Assembly: GCA_032358165.1 (NCBI GenBank)
Contig: JAALGY010000023.1
Span: 3,410,001-3,474,000 of the forward strand
Source of the DNA: Diplosphaera chodatii
Lineage: Eukaryota; Chlorophyta; Trebouxiophyceae; Prasiolales; Stichococcaceae
Length of the DNA stretch: 64,000 nucleotides
Direction of reading: 5' to 3'
Shown: in pieces, positions 22,945-34,666 of the stretch
Position numbering within the stretch: position 1 is the first letter of the stretch
Layout of the letters: every line of letters begins with the position of its first letter
Notes under the pieces: model-generated
What the model saw: only the letters and a program-made list of their open reading frames with translations
Databases searched by the model: none
Told to the model about the DNA's origin: nothing
Made by a program: the position numbers and the translations under genes

Positions 22945-25900
22945 ATGTCGGATGAGGGGCACGCCGAGTCATCAGTCCTGGCACTGCCGGCACCCGTGCT
23001 AGCATTGTGCCTTGGGGGTTTGGAAGAGCCGTTCGATCTTGCGAGGGCGTGTTGTGTGTGTCGGGCATTCAACGAGGCTGGCAGCAGCAGTAACTTGTGG
23101 CGCACGTTCTGCGGGCGTTGGTTGCATTGGGGCGATGATCTTCATGCACAGCTGAAGATGGAACAGGATTGCAAGGCCATATACGCGCTGAAAATTCAGG
23201 TGTGTATGCCTGGTCGCTCTTGACTGCCCCAGCCTGCATGCACTGACGTGTGCACTTCTAGGTCAGCACACGCATGTGTGCACATCTCCAACACAGGCTG
23301 ATCAACGGGCGCGTGTGGCGCTGGACTCGCTAGTGCTCCCTCACAAGCGTCCATCTGGCATCCGCGATCTCGGGAACCTGGGCGATGATTGCCAGGCAGG
23401 CTGCAGAATGATAGAGTGCACAGGCATCTGCATCTGCTGATCTTGGCATGAATTCCACAACGCTTGCAATGCCGACCCTGCCATTGTCTGTGCAGGATGT
23501 CATCCGCTCAGATTTGGGAGACTCCGGCAGCATGAGCATTGGCCGGCAGTACTGGGCCAGTTATGCTGCCGTCAACTACAACGTCGCAGACTGTGCGCAG
23601 CAGCTAGGAGCGTTGCTGCAACACCAGGAGCCAGACTTGCTGCGGGGTGCACTGATCATTGTGAGTATAGCACCTTGGAGTCGTTCAGGCAGTAACAGCT
23701 GAGGGTTGGCACCGGCAGTCAGGCAACATAGCGGCGCTGTTTGTGCTATGTATTCGTGCTATCGGCATCCTGGGCTGGCATTGCATGGTCCATGCAGATG
23801 TACACGCGATTGACGCGACACCTGGGTCTACTCTGCAGGCAAACGCTCTGGATGTGAACGCCGAAAGGGAAATTGCAGCTGTGCGGGGCCGGGTCTTGCT
23901 GCTGGCGACTGAGCTCAGGCGCCGGATAGACGCTGCTGCGGCTGGAGATAACCTCGAGGTTGGCTCACCGTGCTTCCTGCTGAATACATCCTGAGCGTGT
24001 GCATAATGAGAACAACAGCTTGTGGTTGCTGGGAACCTGGCTTCACGGTGAACAGCATGCAAGAGCAAGTCTGCATCGGCGCCAAGCCTGCTTGAATGGG
24101 TTGTGCTGATGCCCCGTGATGGGTGCGGGGACATTGGGACGTGGAGGGGTCATGGTTTTGACCCGATGACATGGCGACGCAGCTAGCACTGCCTGCCGCT
24201 GCGGTTGCGTTAAACGGCATCACACCAACGGTCTTCAGGGGTCCCCAAGCTGAAGCATTCCTCGCCGTCACTTGCAGGGCCTGGCGCTGCTCAAGCAGCT
24301 GCTCTTTGGGCGGCGATCGGGTTTGTTCCACCCGGAGGACGCCCTGCCGCCAGCAAGAGAAGGGCTGCAGCTGCGTGGCAACCGTGATGACCAGTTTGCA
24401 GAAGACAACCTGCTACTACACAGGTGCGCATGGGTTGGCAACATGCCCATCCTTGCAAAACCTTCTGTGGTGTCGTTCCACAGCAGATCATGACACAAGC
24501 TGCATCGCTCTGCTGTGCACGTGTGTCACCTTGCTGGACTGGTCCACGCAGAGTGTTTGAGACGCGTTGGGGCAACCCCACCAGTCTGTCGGTGATAGCT
24601 GTGGCCGTGGGCCAGGCAGCAGGGCTGTCGATGTCTCATGTCGATGTGCCGGGCCATTGCATTGCCAAGCTGGCACCAAGCGGCACATCGTCTGTGCACT
24701 ATCTGGACGTCTTCAATGGCATCATTATGGACAGGTACCCTGCTAGCTGGCCTGTAGCTTCTGCTGTCCATGCACAGCACACCGATGTATACAGTGACAC
24801 ATTTGAACCGACACCGTCAAGTGCACGAGCACCACCAGCACTTCACCTGGCATGCACCGTCCGCGGGTGCCTTGTGTTGCAGGCAGGGTGTGCAGAGGCT
24901 CTGTGCACACTTACTGGTAGGCGAGCCGCCTGATCTGTTGGATGCGCCGACGCCGGCAGCCAAAGTGCTGGAGCGCATGTGCCTTGACCTGCTCAAGGTG
25001 AGAACAGCCATCGTAGCAACCTGTGTCGGCGCCATCGGGCGCACTGCATTGGCGCTGCAGCGCTCTGGAGCCTCAAGGTCATGTGGCATTGGCCACAGGG
25101 TGGTTTGCATCACCAGCACGTTCAGCTGCTTGCTTGCATTGGTTACCTGCTACCTTGCAGTTCACAGGCGCCTCAACCCCAGCGGGACTGCAGTGCAGTG
25201 TATCCAGCTGCATGTGTGCATCAGCATCCAGAGTGGCAGCGCAGGCTGCAGTGCTGCCACACGTGAGCATCGATCGAGCCACTGATGCCCAAAGGTGCTT
25301 TGGCTGCAGATCATGGAGCACAACAAAGCCCTCCCCAGCACGGAGCGCACTATTCTGGAGCTCCTGTGCGCCATTGAGCCAGACAGCCACATCTGGAGGA
25401 TGCGCCTGGCACAGGTACAGTGCGTGTGCGGCCACCGCCTGATGCAGCTGTAAAGCTTCATAGCCACACAAGCCATCGTGCCGGCCCCGGCGTGGGGCGC
25501 GAATCCCAGTTGCATGGACTGCCACGCCTGCTGCTGTGCAGCTGTACCTGATGACGCGCGATCCTGACGCCTGCTACGCCGAAGTACAGAAGATGCAGCA
25601 CAACGAGCATGGCCAAGGATTCCCTGAGATGGGCGCTCAGCTGGCCGCTCAAGTAGACGCTCAGGTGCGACATCACACTGCTCAACCTTCGTTGGTACTG
25701 CCCCCTGCCAGTCGCTGGCGCCTTCGCTTCCACAGCTGCTTAAGTGTGCCCCGCAGAAGACCTGGACGCCAGCAGTGTACACCTGGCCCAGGGCTGCCCT
25801 TTCTGCTGCGCAGATCAGGAAGCTGTCAGAGCGTGCGCAGAGTGAAAAGCAGCGCCTGCTTGATGAGGGGGCTACCCGCCACAAGCGCAGTCAGTTCCCA

Positions 25901-26831
25901 TCAGTCCGGTACCGTGTTGGCGATGTGGTCCGGCACAAGAGGTACGCTGTCCGGCTGCACAATGTCCGCTTCATGTGTACATGCTTGCGGGTTGGCGATC
26001 AGCATGCCTCACTGAATGTTACGCTTTGGAACTCCTGTCAGGACCTACTATAAGGGTCTGATCTACAGCTGGGATGCGACCTGCAAGGCGCCAGATGACT
26101 GGTCCTATGCGACGAATATGGATCTATGTCCAGGTGCACAGACTGCTTGCATGTCTGCGCACATGTTGTGTGTGATTGTATCCGGCTGCCCACATCCCAC
26201 AGACAGGAGCTGGCATTGTGCCATGTGTCGGCACATACAGTGCCCTATATGTCGGTCTGACCCTGCCTGCAGCCTGACGCGCAGGTGGACGCAACCAGCC
26301 ATTCTATCATATCATGCTGGATGAGCCCCGGCAGCCACGTGCCTCCACCTACGAAGCCCAGGTGCTGATGTGAACAGGCTTCCTTCATCCCAGGTTCAGC
26401 CCTCTGCAGAAGCACCAGTGCCCTGTTCATGGCTGCCTTGAGCAAACACCAGCCCGCCAGGCAATGATGGCACTCGTCATGGTATCTATGCCGAAATGCC
26501 CGTGCGCAGGAGAACATCGAGGTGATCACCCGTGCTGATGGAGAGAGCGACAGCAGCTTCTTCCTGCAGTCGACTCGGGTGAGGCTGCGGGCAAAGGGTG
26601 CCAGACAATTATGCTGCCGCTATACATGCATGGCAGCCACAGAGCCACATACGAGGATGCAAGCATTGATGGCGGTTGCCTGGTCTGTGTTTGCTGCAGA
26701 TTGGCGAGCACTTCGATGGCATCGAGCCAGGAGGCAGCCGCTACATACCAAACGCCTACCTCCGCATGTGGTACCCAGAGGATGCCGACGTCGGCCACGC
26801 TTTGGGAGGGCTGCAGATCGCTGCCTGCTAG
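22945..26831 (+). CDS. FBXO21-like F-box protein, copy b
   Basis: Fourteen exons (22945-23199, 23297-23395, 23496-23660, 23839-23958, 24278-24423, 24552-24734, 24883-24997, 25310-25414, 25542-25664, 25814-25941, 26042-26133, 26285-26361, 26510-26578, 26700-26831) join to 602 residues. F-box: VLALPAPVLALCLGGL, CVCRAFNEAG. SirB1-like part: TSLSVIAVAVGQAAGLSM, VDVPGHC. YccV-like part: YRVGDVVRHKR, YYKGLIYSWDATCKAPDDW, RNQPFYHIMLDEP. The C-terminus RYIPNAYLRMWYPEDAD corresponds to RYVPNAYLRMLYPEDED in copy a. Intron 2 begins CAG|gcaggc where copy a has CAG|gtaggc, a GC donor by substitution. Intron 4 starts with the weak donor gttggc. No lesion is visible, so both copies may be functional. Confidence 0.9.
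23396..23495 (+). other. GC-AG intron 2 of FBXO21b
   Basis: The donor is CAG|gcaggctg and the acceptor tgtgcag|GAT. The paralogous intron in copy a starts gtaggctg at the same position and phase, which supports the boundary. Confidence 0.8.
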
Positions 26832-27458
26832 CGCTGCTGCCGGGTGTCAGGCGCCGGTGCTGACAGCGAACTTCGGTAGCTGTTTCTGAGGATTGAGGAC
26901 AATATTCTCTGCAACGGCGAATGCAGCGTGTTTCCACGCACATGCATCACAATCACGAAGCTTTGCAGTTGTCGTGAAGGTTGATATCGGGCATGACAGT
27001 CAGAAGTTCAGTACTATCTCAGTGATGTCAAAGTCACACAGGACCGTGTGCAACTAAAGTTGGGTGAAGGAGTCTGGAGCCAGATACACATAAGTCAGCT
27101 GCGATATCCTGGGAAAAATATACTATATGTTCCTGCATGCCAGCAGCAGTTGCTACAGGTCATCTAGTGATTGCAGCAGCCAAGCTCTGCTCCCGCATGG
27201 TCTACATAGTCTACAGCATCGATCACGGCCGGGCTGTGCCAGCCATTAATGTGAAATGGCTTGTCACTTGAACATCATGGCGGCAAGATGTTGCATTGCT
27301 GGCACGCTGACCAACAGCGCTGTCCCAGGCTATCTAAAGAAGCAGTGACACTGTTAATGTGTCACAAGCTGCATGCATGGTGTACAGCACATGTAGCACC
27401 TTTGCACTTCCACTCGCTGCTATGGCTATGACGATACATGCGCAGCACATGTGACATT
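26832..27458. other. Convergent intergenic region
   Basis: 627 bases between the 3' ends of FBXO21b and BTB C. It is less GC-rich than its surroundings. No gene or RNA could be supported. Confidence 0.4.
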
Positions 27459-28449
27459 TCATACTGACCCATATGCCTCGAGCAGCGAGATCTGCTCAGC
27501 ATTCAGTAGAGCCTTGACTCCGCCGCTTTTGGCGATGAAGCAAGTGCGGCGCTGCATCAACTCTACCAAAGTTGACGACGGCGAGGCCTCCAGCCAGGCT
27601 GTGGAAGACCCATCATCATGCCTCCTGCACATCGCACAACACAATCTATCAGGCGATCATGTTGATTGTTTAGCGAATATCTAGGCTACTATGCGGCATC
27701 TCACATCTGAAGGAAGTCTTGGAGATGCTTGAGATCACCACAGCAGCCAGAGCTGGCACCAGCCATGCAGTGTTGTGACAATGAGGACGGCCCTGCCGGC
27801 GTTCCCAGTGCTGCAGGTGTATCCAAGTGCACCTGAAGTCGAGGATATGCTGCAGCCGCTCTGACACATATCTGATGCATCGCTGCTTTAGCTCGTGCAG
27901 GCCTGGGTGCTGATGGGCGGCTGCCATGACCGCTGGAATATTGCTGTCGTTGAGGTCCAGGTGCTTGATGAAAGCGGTGAGCGCTCATTGCAGCCGCGGC
28001 ATGTCGTATTTCTGTGCCATGTGGCTGCACTCCAGGATGTTGTCGATGCTGATCTGAAAGTCCTCGCCGCCGTAGCAGTGGTTCATCAGGCAGGCAACTG
28101 CAGCAGGGCTGTCGTCCATGTTGATGCGAGCGTCGGCAGGATCGATGTCTCTGAGCATGGACCTGCGCAGCACGTGGCAAAGTTGATGTTGTAGAGCTGC
28201 AGACGGTCCATTCAATCGAACGGCTGTGGATCCTGTGATAAGATGGTTGCCAATGCTCAAGGTGCGGCGGCAGCATCACAACATTGCAACGCTTGCATAC
28301 CCAAGGACGATGGAGTTGAGTGCCAGGAACGCCTTGGACACCTCGTAGCTGCTGCCATCCGCAGCCACCAGCGTGCAATCAGCCAGCTTCCCCACTCTCG
28401 CCATGCCATCAGCTGCTGCAGCGCACAGCTCAGGTGCTGTCGGAGCCAT
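27459..28449 (-). pseudogene. BTB/POZ cluster member C, interrupted by an in-frame TGA
   Basis: The three-exon plan is intact (28449-28301, 28162-27833, 27624-27459), with phases as in the other copies; it would give about 214 residues. In exon 2, after KYDMPRLQ, the codon at 27987-27985 is TGA where every sibling has an Arg or Gln codon (for example QRAVDAF). The frame stays open after it (ALTAFIKHLDLNDSNIPAVM) to the normal end. A CGA-to-TGA transition explains this. Translation would stop after 108 codons, leaving most of the BTB fold but no C-terminal block. Alternatives are a sequencing error or a truncated but still expressed BTB peptide. Confidence 0.8.
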
Positions 28450-28773
28450 GGCAACGAATTCGAACGAACAGTCGACGACCCACGCTGTGTCAGGTATATT
28501 GCGATACCACATGGAAGCCACAGTGATGTTCAGCGTAGGCGACAAGTTGCTGCAGCTCAAGCTGCAGCACGTGCAACAGCCACTGACCTGGCGTCATGCC
28601 AGACTGGGTTCGTCAGCAGCCGAGGGAGATCTATACGGCGGCGGGAAGTCCAGGGAAGTGACACGTTCATCCACACATGCACACAGTGCATGCAAGCAGG
28701 TTGCATCCTGTATTATTGCACGTCGTCACGCACCGTTCAATGTTCGTTGATGGTGTCATCCACACTGCGTGAC
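28450..28773. other. Divergent intergenic region between BTB C and BTB D
   Basis: 324 bases between opposed start codons. It presumably holds both promoters; no motif is evident. An in-frame ATG at 28750 could start BTB D eight codons earlier. Confidence 0.4.
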
Positions 28774-31148
28774 ATGCATCGACAGGTTCCAGGCCTGGTA
28801 CCAGCAGCAGTGCAGACACTGTGCAGTGCAGCAGCTGCCGCCATTGAGCAGGTTGGAAAGCTGGCTGATTGCACCCTGGTGTCGGCTGATGGTACCAGCT
28901 TCAGAGTGTCAAAGGCGATCGTGGCTGCGCACTCCAGAGTCCTGGGGTAGGTGCGAGTGCCATGTACATACGCACAAAGACAGTGCACGATGTGGACATA
29001 CATCGACACGGATTCTCAGCAGCAATGTCATGCACGTCGGAAAGTTGGGTCTGCTGGTTCCCAGCGATGGGTTCCCATCGTGAGAGGCTTCCATCGCGTT
29101 TCATGGGAACCAGCGCTGGAAACCAGCGGTACCATCGATGAGTTTTGGGTTGGCCCAACGCTGGGAATGCGAGTGAGCAAACCCATCGTACCATCGCGAC
29201 GTTTCCATCGCGACCCATCGCAATGATGGGAACGATGGGTATCCAGCGCTGGATATCGGCGCTGTTGCTTCGCTCGATTCCATCAGTCGACCGATGGGTC
29301 ACCACGATGGTTTCATTTGGCACGTACCAAAATGTTCAGCGCGGTCTAGACGGGCAACGCAGAGGCTGGCACGCACCCTAGGCCCCTCATAACACTTTGT
29401 GGCACGTAGCGTGACAACGCAAGCGGCCGTTGCTGCCACGAGCGTGGCACATGGACCGGCATCCGCGGCATGTCCTCAGCGCCCACCCGTTAGGAAGAGG
29501 ACTTGCTGTCAGAAGGGGTTCCCTATTGAGGTGCTCCCATCACTGCAAAGTTGCCGTTGAGCACTTGACCGGTTTGACGTCCATCTGTCGACACAGACAG
29601 GCCACATTGCAGCACAACGCCACCCAGCCATGAGCCGCCTCCGCATCCGTAGCCACATGTAAGTGTTCTGCAGCATTCACAGGCTCACAACCGTGGCGGC
29701 ATGTCCCCACACGCAAAGTTGCAGGTTGTCTAGGTGCTGATCGGCCAACGCCCCAGGCTCCGACGGGTCCAGGAACAGCAAGGCGCGTACACCAGGTGCA
29801 AGATGAGAACTCATTGTAAGCATGTGTGCGTCGGCACATGCGTGCGGCTGGACGCGAGGCAATGCACCTTGGCAACCAACTGCAGTGAGATCGGCCCAAC
29901 TGCTCCTGACAATGCGAGTCCAGAGGCCGGCACCGCGCGGATCAACAGGCTGCTGTATCGCAATGCGTCAGTGCACCGCCAGCGTGTGCTGTTGTGAAGC
30001 TTGCGGCGCTGTGTCACCGGAGCTGTCGCACACCAGATCGGCACAGCGCTGTGCCGAGCTATGCTAGCAGGGCGGGCATTCACGCCATCTCGCACACAAA
30101 TGGGTTGCACAAGCACAGCGTCATACCATCTACACATGCACATGCACAGCTGCACGCGCTGCGGCCAGATCTGGCCCCAAAAGCAGTTGGCGTTTGCGGT
30201 GGGTTACCACCGCTGCACAGGCAGATCCAGTGCTGGAACTCAATGCAACCAGCGCAGTTCCCATCGGCCCCCAGCCCATCGACTCACACAACCAGTGCTG
30301 GGAACCCATCGTGACCAGCGCTGGAAAGTTCGAGGGGTTGAGAAGCCACCCATCGTGGCCAGTCACGATGGGTTCCCATCGTGACCAGCGCTGGGAACCA
30401 GCAGACCCAACTTTCCGACGCAAGCATGGCCATCATGAAACTTGGCATTTGATAACATGTTCCTTTCTACCTGCAGGCGCATGTTCAACGACATTGATTT
30501 CGTCAAGGAGCCGGTCAAACTTGAGGACAGTCCTGGTGAACTCACCTGCCTGGTCAACCACATTTATGGCGGCGAAGACTTCTGCATCGACAGCGACAAT
30601 TTGCTGGACTGCAGCCGCATAGCCGACAAGTACGAGATGCAGAAGCTGCAGCAGGCGGTCGACAGCTTCGTAAGCCAGCTCCGGCTGTACAGCGACAATG
30701 TTCCATGGTACATGGCCATTGCACACGACAGCCCGGGCCTGGGTGCGCTGAGGGAACAGTGCATCGAGTATGCGGCTGTGCGCCTGCAGCACATACTTGA
30801 CTACAGGTGTGTGCGGACGGTGCTGCATAGCAATGCTCCCGCAGCGTGGAAACCATCAAGCCGATGGTCATGCCACCACATTGCTGGTGCCGCACTCCCG
30901 AGCTGCCTCAGAGCAGCGTCTGCACGCTTATTGTCCTTCTGACCTCGGTCAGTTGCTGAGTGTGCAGGCCAAATGACGAGCACGCAGCAGACTGGCTGGA
31001 GTCGCTGCCGCAAACAACAATGATTGAAGTCATGCAGCGGCGCTGCCGCCTGATTGGAGGCGCTGCCAGAGCGGCCCCTGCAGACCGTACTTATTACCCG
31101 CTAACCGACGAGGACGTCACCCGTCTGGAGAGAAGGATGGTGATTTGA
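28774..31148 (+). CDS. BTB/POZ domain protein, cluster member D, with a large first intron
   Basis: Exons 28774-28946, 30477-30806 and 30968-31148 join to 227 residues. BTB marks: GKLADCTLVSADGTSFRVSK, RMFNDIDF, IYGGEDFCIDSDNLLDCSRI. The C-terminal block is ADWLESLPQTTMIEVMQRRC and the tail ends TDEDVTRLERRMVI. The structure matches its siblings except intron 1, which is 1530 bases against about 120-210 in the others, because a 1386-base element with terminal inverted repeats sits in it (29035-30420). Splice sites are good (GG|gtaggt and ctgcag|G), so the gene can still be intact if the intron is removed. Confidence 0.82.
29035..30420. mobile_element. Non-autonomous DNA-transposon-like element with 32-bp perfect TIRs
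   Basis: The ends 29035-29066 and 30389-30420 are perfect inverted repeats of 32 bases starting CGTCGGAAAGTTGGGTCTGC. Subterminal sequence is full of a degenerate palindromic unit (GATGGGTTCCCATCGTGACC, and variants of CCAGCGCTGG) on both sides. No transposase-like reading frame is present inside, so the element would be mobilised in trans. I see no clear target-site duplication. It lies wholly inside intron 1 of BTB D. Confidence 0.8.
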
Positions 31149-31730
31149 CACGAGCAACATGGCTCCAGCTTAGGTTTGAGACGCATACCTTGTAGTAGCA
31201 CATACATACAAGGGGCGGCAAGTGGATGCCGCATTTGGCTGTGTGATAATGAGTGGTTGGCGGCACTGGCTGCTGGATGGTCAAGGATGTGAGTGCAGGC
31301 AAGCATGCACATGTACACAAGCTTGTGTGCTTCGTCGTTTCATCAACATTAACATCAAATCAACGCTGGCAAAGGTTGTATGGCGCCGAGCTCTCGCTGC
31401 AGATGATGCCATATTTGCCAATCAGCTGTGATGCCACATTTCGCACCTGGTCGCACATGCATGCAGCATCTTGGCTCTTCTGTCAAGTCCAGACCATCAC
31501 GCACATACCTGAAAGTTTGCCTCATAGCGTGCTAGCAGCGCTGCAACCTGGTGGTGAGGTTGACAGTAGTGGATGCCGAAGCCAACAGACACAAGCATAC
31601 GTACAGGACCGCCAATAATTCAACTGCGGCAGTCGAGCACCCTAGTAGGACCATCTGGCCCGAAGCTCATGCAACTTCAGTTCACAGATTGACATACTCG
31701 CATTGCAAGCTCACGCTGCATCGCCTCAAG
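31149..31730. other. Upstream region of BTB E, part of tandem unit 1
   Basis: 582 bases. From about 31240 it resembles 36340-36760 upstream of BTB G, with shared blocks such as acacaagcttg and catgcagcatcttgg. So the tandem unit includes the promoter. Confidence 0.55.
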
Positions 31731-32848
31731 ATGGCTCGAACGACACATGAGCTGTGTGGTCGTGCAGCAGCTGACGAGGCCATGGAGCTTGTTGGGGACT
31801 TGGCGGACTGCACGCTGGTGGCTGCAGATGGCAGCAGCTACGAGGTGTCCAAGGCGATCATTGCAATGCACTCCAAGGTCCTGGGGTGCGCAGAGACGAC
31901 CACATGCCGCAGAACACTTGCGGCTCAGATGTTTCGACTGCAGTTGCGCTGGCGGTCTGGCAGGGTAGCAGGTTTGATTAGCACGCAGAGCTGGGCAGTG
32001 GTGGCACCACAGAGACAAAGGTTGCGTGCATGACACACGCAATAATACTGCGACAACCACAACTGAGCAGCGGTGCCTGTTTGCAGGAGGATGTTCCGTG
32101 ACATCGGCCGCGCCGAGGAATGCATCAGAATGGATGACAGTGCTGACGAGGTTGCCTGCCTGGTGAACTATGCGTACGGCGGTGACAGCTTCCAGGTCAG
32201 CATTGACAATCTGCCGGAGTGCAGCCGCATGGCGCACAAGTATGACATGCCGCGGCTGCAGCGGGCGGTCGATGCCTTCGTTCAGCAGGTCGACCCCAGC
32301 CCCCAGACCCTTCCAAGCCTCATCGCGATTGCCCACGACAGCCCAGAGATGCACGAGCTGAAGCAACACTGCATCGCGTATGTGGCCTCCCACCTCCAGA
32401 CTATTCTGAATCGAAGGTGCGTAGTGCCCACCAGTGCGCCGTGTACAGTCATAGCAGATGACAGCTGAATATATAGCATGTTGGACTCGGTTGCTGACCA
32501 ACATGTGAGTATGCAAGCCCATGTCTGCATGGCAGGTGACTTTGCTTGCATTTGGTACACAGGGTGTTTGACAAGAAGCACCCCACAGACTGGCTGGAGG
32601 CTCTCCCGCAAGCAACACTGGTGGACCTCATGCTACGCCGCAGCGCCGTTGCCTTTGGCGCCGGTGTGATGCACGTAGCACCTGCAGCAGTTGTCTGTGT
32701 GGATGATGCGCAGATTGCATATCTGGAAGCAGTACTGGCCTACAAGTTTGCAGCACCTGCGGCAGCACAGCCGCAGCCGCCAGGGAATAACCAGTGGTGG
32801 GTCAGGGGGACGGGCTGGATGCCAGCGCATCCTTACCTCCCACAGTGA
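31731..32848 (+). CDS. BTB/POZ domain protein, cluster member E
   Basis: Exons 31731-31885, 32087-32416 and 32563-32848 join to 256 residues. BTB marks: GDLADCTLVAADGSSYEVSK, AIIAMHSKVLG, YAYGGDSFQVSIDNLPECSR, KYDMPRLQRAV. The C-terminal block is HPTDWLEALPQATLVDLMLR. Its tail (GAGVMHVAPAA, DDAQIAYLEAV) is shared with G and differs from F/H. It is longer than F and H because of a Pro/Gln-rich end. The nearest relative in the window is G, its tandem partner. Confidence 0.86.
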
Positions 32849-33319
32849 CTGCTATTGACATGACCGAGCTATCGGCAGCAAGTAACCTGCTTGTTTCTGG
32901 CGCGGCATCCATGTCAGTGTCCACACAGCCGGACAGGCGCACGCAGCCAGCAACAGGAGCATGGACGTGCCAGACAGCACAAGCCAGCGTCCATCTGTCA
33001 TGTAGTTAGTTTTGACCTCTCATCGTAAGCGGTGGTGCACAGGCTTGAGGCTTCACAGCAATTATCGCTGCCCCGGCTCCCTGTTGATACCACTCGCAAC
33101 GAATGAAGGTCTCAAGCCTGAATTCTTGTGCCCTGGACCGCCGATAATCATCTGTACGGAAGCCAGGGGTCCAGATTCGTACCCAGTAAGTGTACCTGCG
33201 GCAATCTGGCTACAATGGAACCACTGGTCCTCAAGTGCACCATCGTGCATCATTGATCCATCGTCAGGCCAGTGTCTCTTTCGTGTTAGCTCAGCAGTGC
33301 CTTACTTGCTTCTGCCAGA
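32849..33319. other. Spacer between BTB E and BTB F
   Basis: 471 bases, similar by eye to 37913-38361 (shared block gaccgccgataatc near 33137 and 38160, and ccagcgtccatctgtcatgt near 32982 and 38040). No gene seen. Confidence 0.45.
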
Positions 33320-34372
33320 ATGGATGACACGGCTCCTCGACCACCTGAGCTGTGTGCTGCAGCAGCTGATGCTGTGGAGTGTGTGGGAGGTTTGGCAGAC
33401 TGCACGCTGGTGGCGAGCAATGGCAGCAGCTACAAGGTGTCCAAGGGGTTTATAGCTGCGCACTCCAGAGTCCTGGGGTGCGCTGCTAGCTAGTACACAG
33501 CATTCACAGCGCGCGCGCCCATGCATGGCTTGAGAGTATTATTGCCGCCGCATCTCCTGCCTCGGCTCTCACACAGGATTGTGGCACTCAGTGTGGGACA
33601 TATGGTGCGCCTGCTATCTCCGTCACAGGGCATACAACTGCTCTCTTTTACCTGCCGCAGGACCCTGCTCAACAATGTTGATGCAGCAGAGCAGACCGTC
33701 AAGCTGGACGACAGTCCTGCTGAGGTTGCCTGCATCGTAAACCACGTGTACGGCGGCGACCTGTTCCTGATCGACATCAGCAACCTGCTGGAGTGCAGCC
33801 GCATGGTGCAGAAATATGATATGCCACGGCTTCAGAGGGCGGTTGACGCCTTTCTAAAGCAGCTCAAGCTCACCGACAAGAATCTTCCAGACTGGATGGC
33901 GGTCGCCCATGGCAACCCAGAGATACCTGAGCTGAAGCAGCGGTGCATCGACTTTGCGGCCAAGCGTCTGCAGAATGTCCTTGACGCCAGGTGAATGCAA
34001 TCTGTACTGCAGTTCTGGACACAAAGCATTGTGGAGGGCCTACACTTCGGTGCTTCCCTTCAAGCATTGCCGGCACCATCTTATCTGCGCTGACAAATTG
34101 GAGTGTCCCTTCCGGTCATCAGCCTGAGAGCTGGTGTAGTCATGTCTTTGTACAGGATTCGGAGGAAGTTGCATCCTACATTCTGGCTGAACGACCTGCC
34201 ACAGTCAACACTCGTCAACCTGCTGCTGCGCCGCCCGCAACTCATTGGCGGCAGCGCCAAGGCGGACTGCACACCCTGCAGCAGGGGTTGCTCACGCTCT
34301 ATGTCAGAGAAGGGGACGCCCCTGACTGATGCAGATGTTCGCAAGTATGAGGCTACCCTAACATCCGAGTGA
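33320..34372 (+). CDS. BTB/POZ domain protein, cluster member F
   Basis: Exons 33320-33477, 33661-33990 and 34156-34372 join to 234 residues. BTB marks: GGLADCTLVASNGSSYKVSK, RTLLNNVDAAEQ, VYGGDLFLIDISNLLECSR. Exon 3 has FWLNDLPQSTLVNLLLRRP and then a Cys-bearing tail ADCTPCSRGC before TDADVRKYEATL. The nearest relative is H. The CxxCxxxC spacing is shared only with H, so it marks the F/H subtype. Confidence 0.86.
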
Positions 34373-34666
34373 CATGGCACGAACAGTCGCATCGTTTGCA
34401 GTGTGCATGCTACCACTGCTATGGACTGCTGCTGGAACGGGCAGCATGCGAAAGTGGGCACAAGCGGTTTTGCTGATGTATGAGCACAACATCTGAGATT
34501 ATTCTGTATCTGCTGTGCCTCTGTGTTTGCCATCTTAACATCATACACTATTGCGGCACAAGCAAGAGCAGCGCTACTTCACCAGTCAGACACCTGCCAA
34601 GCATCGCAGCTTCACTGGCAATCCCACGAGTTGCTCCCTGTCCTACCTCACAGCCCTCACTTCCAA
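34373..34666. other. Convergent spacer between BTB F and the VPS15 fragment
   Basis: 294 bases between two 3' ends; nothing supported. Confidence 0.35.

Larger units (their letters stand above)
22945..28449. repeat. Right arm of the inverted gene-block duplication (FBXO21b + BTB C)
   Basis: Mirror image of 16578-22079: FBXO21-like (+) then BTB (-), with a 3'-to-3' gap of about 630 bases against about 670 on the left arm. Confidence 0.75.
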
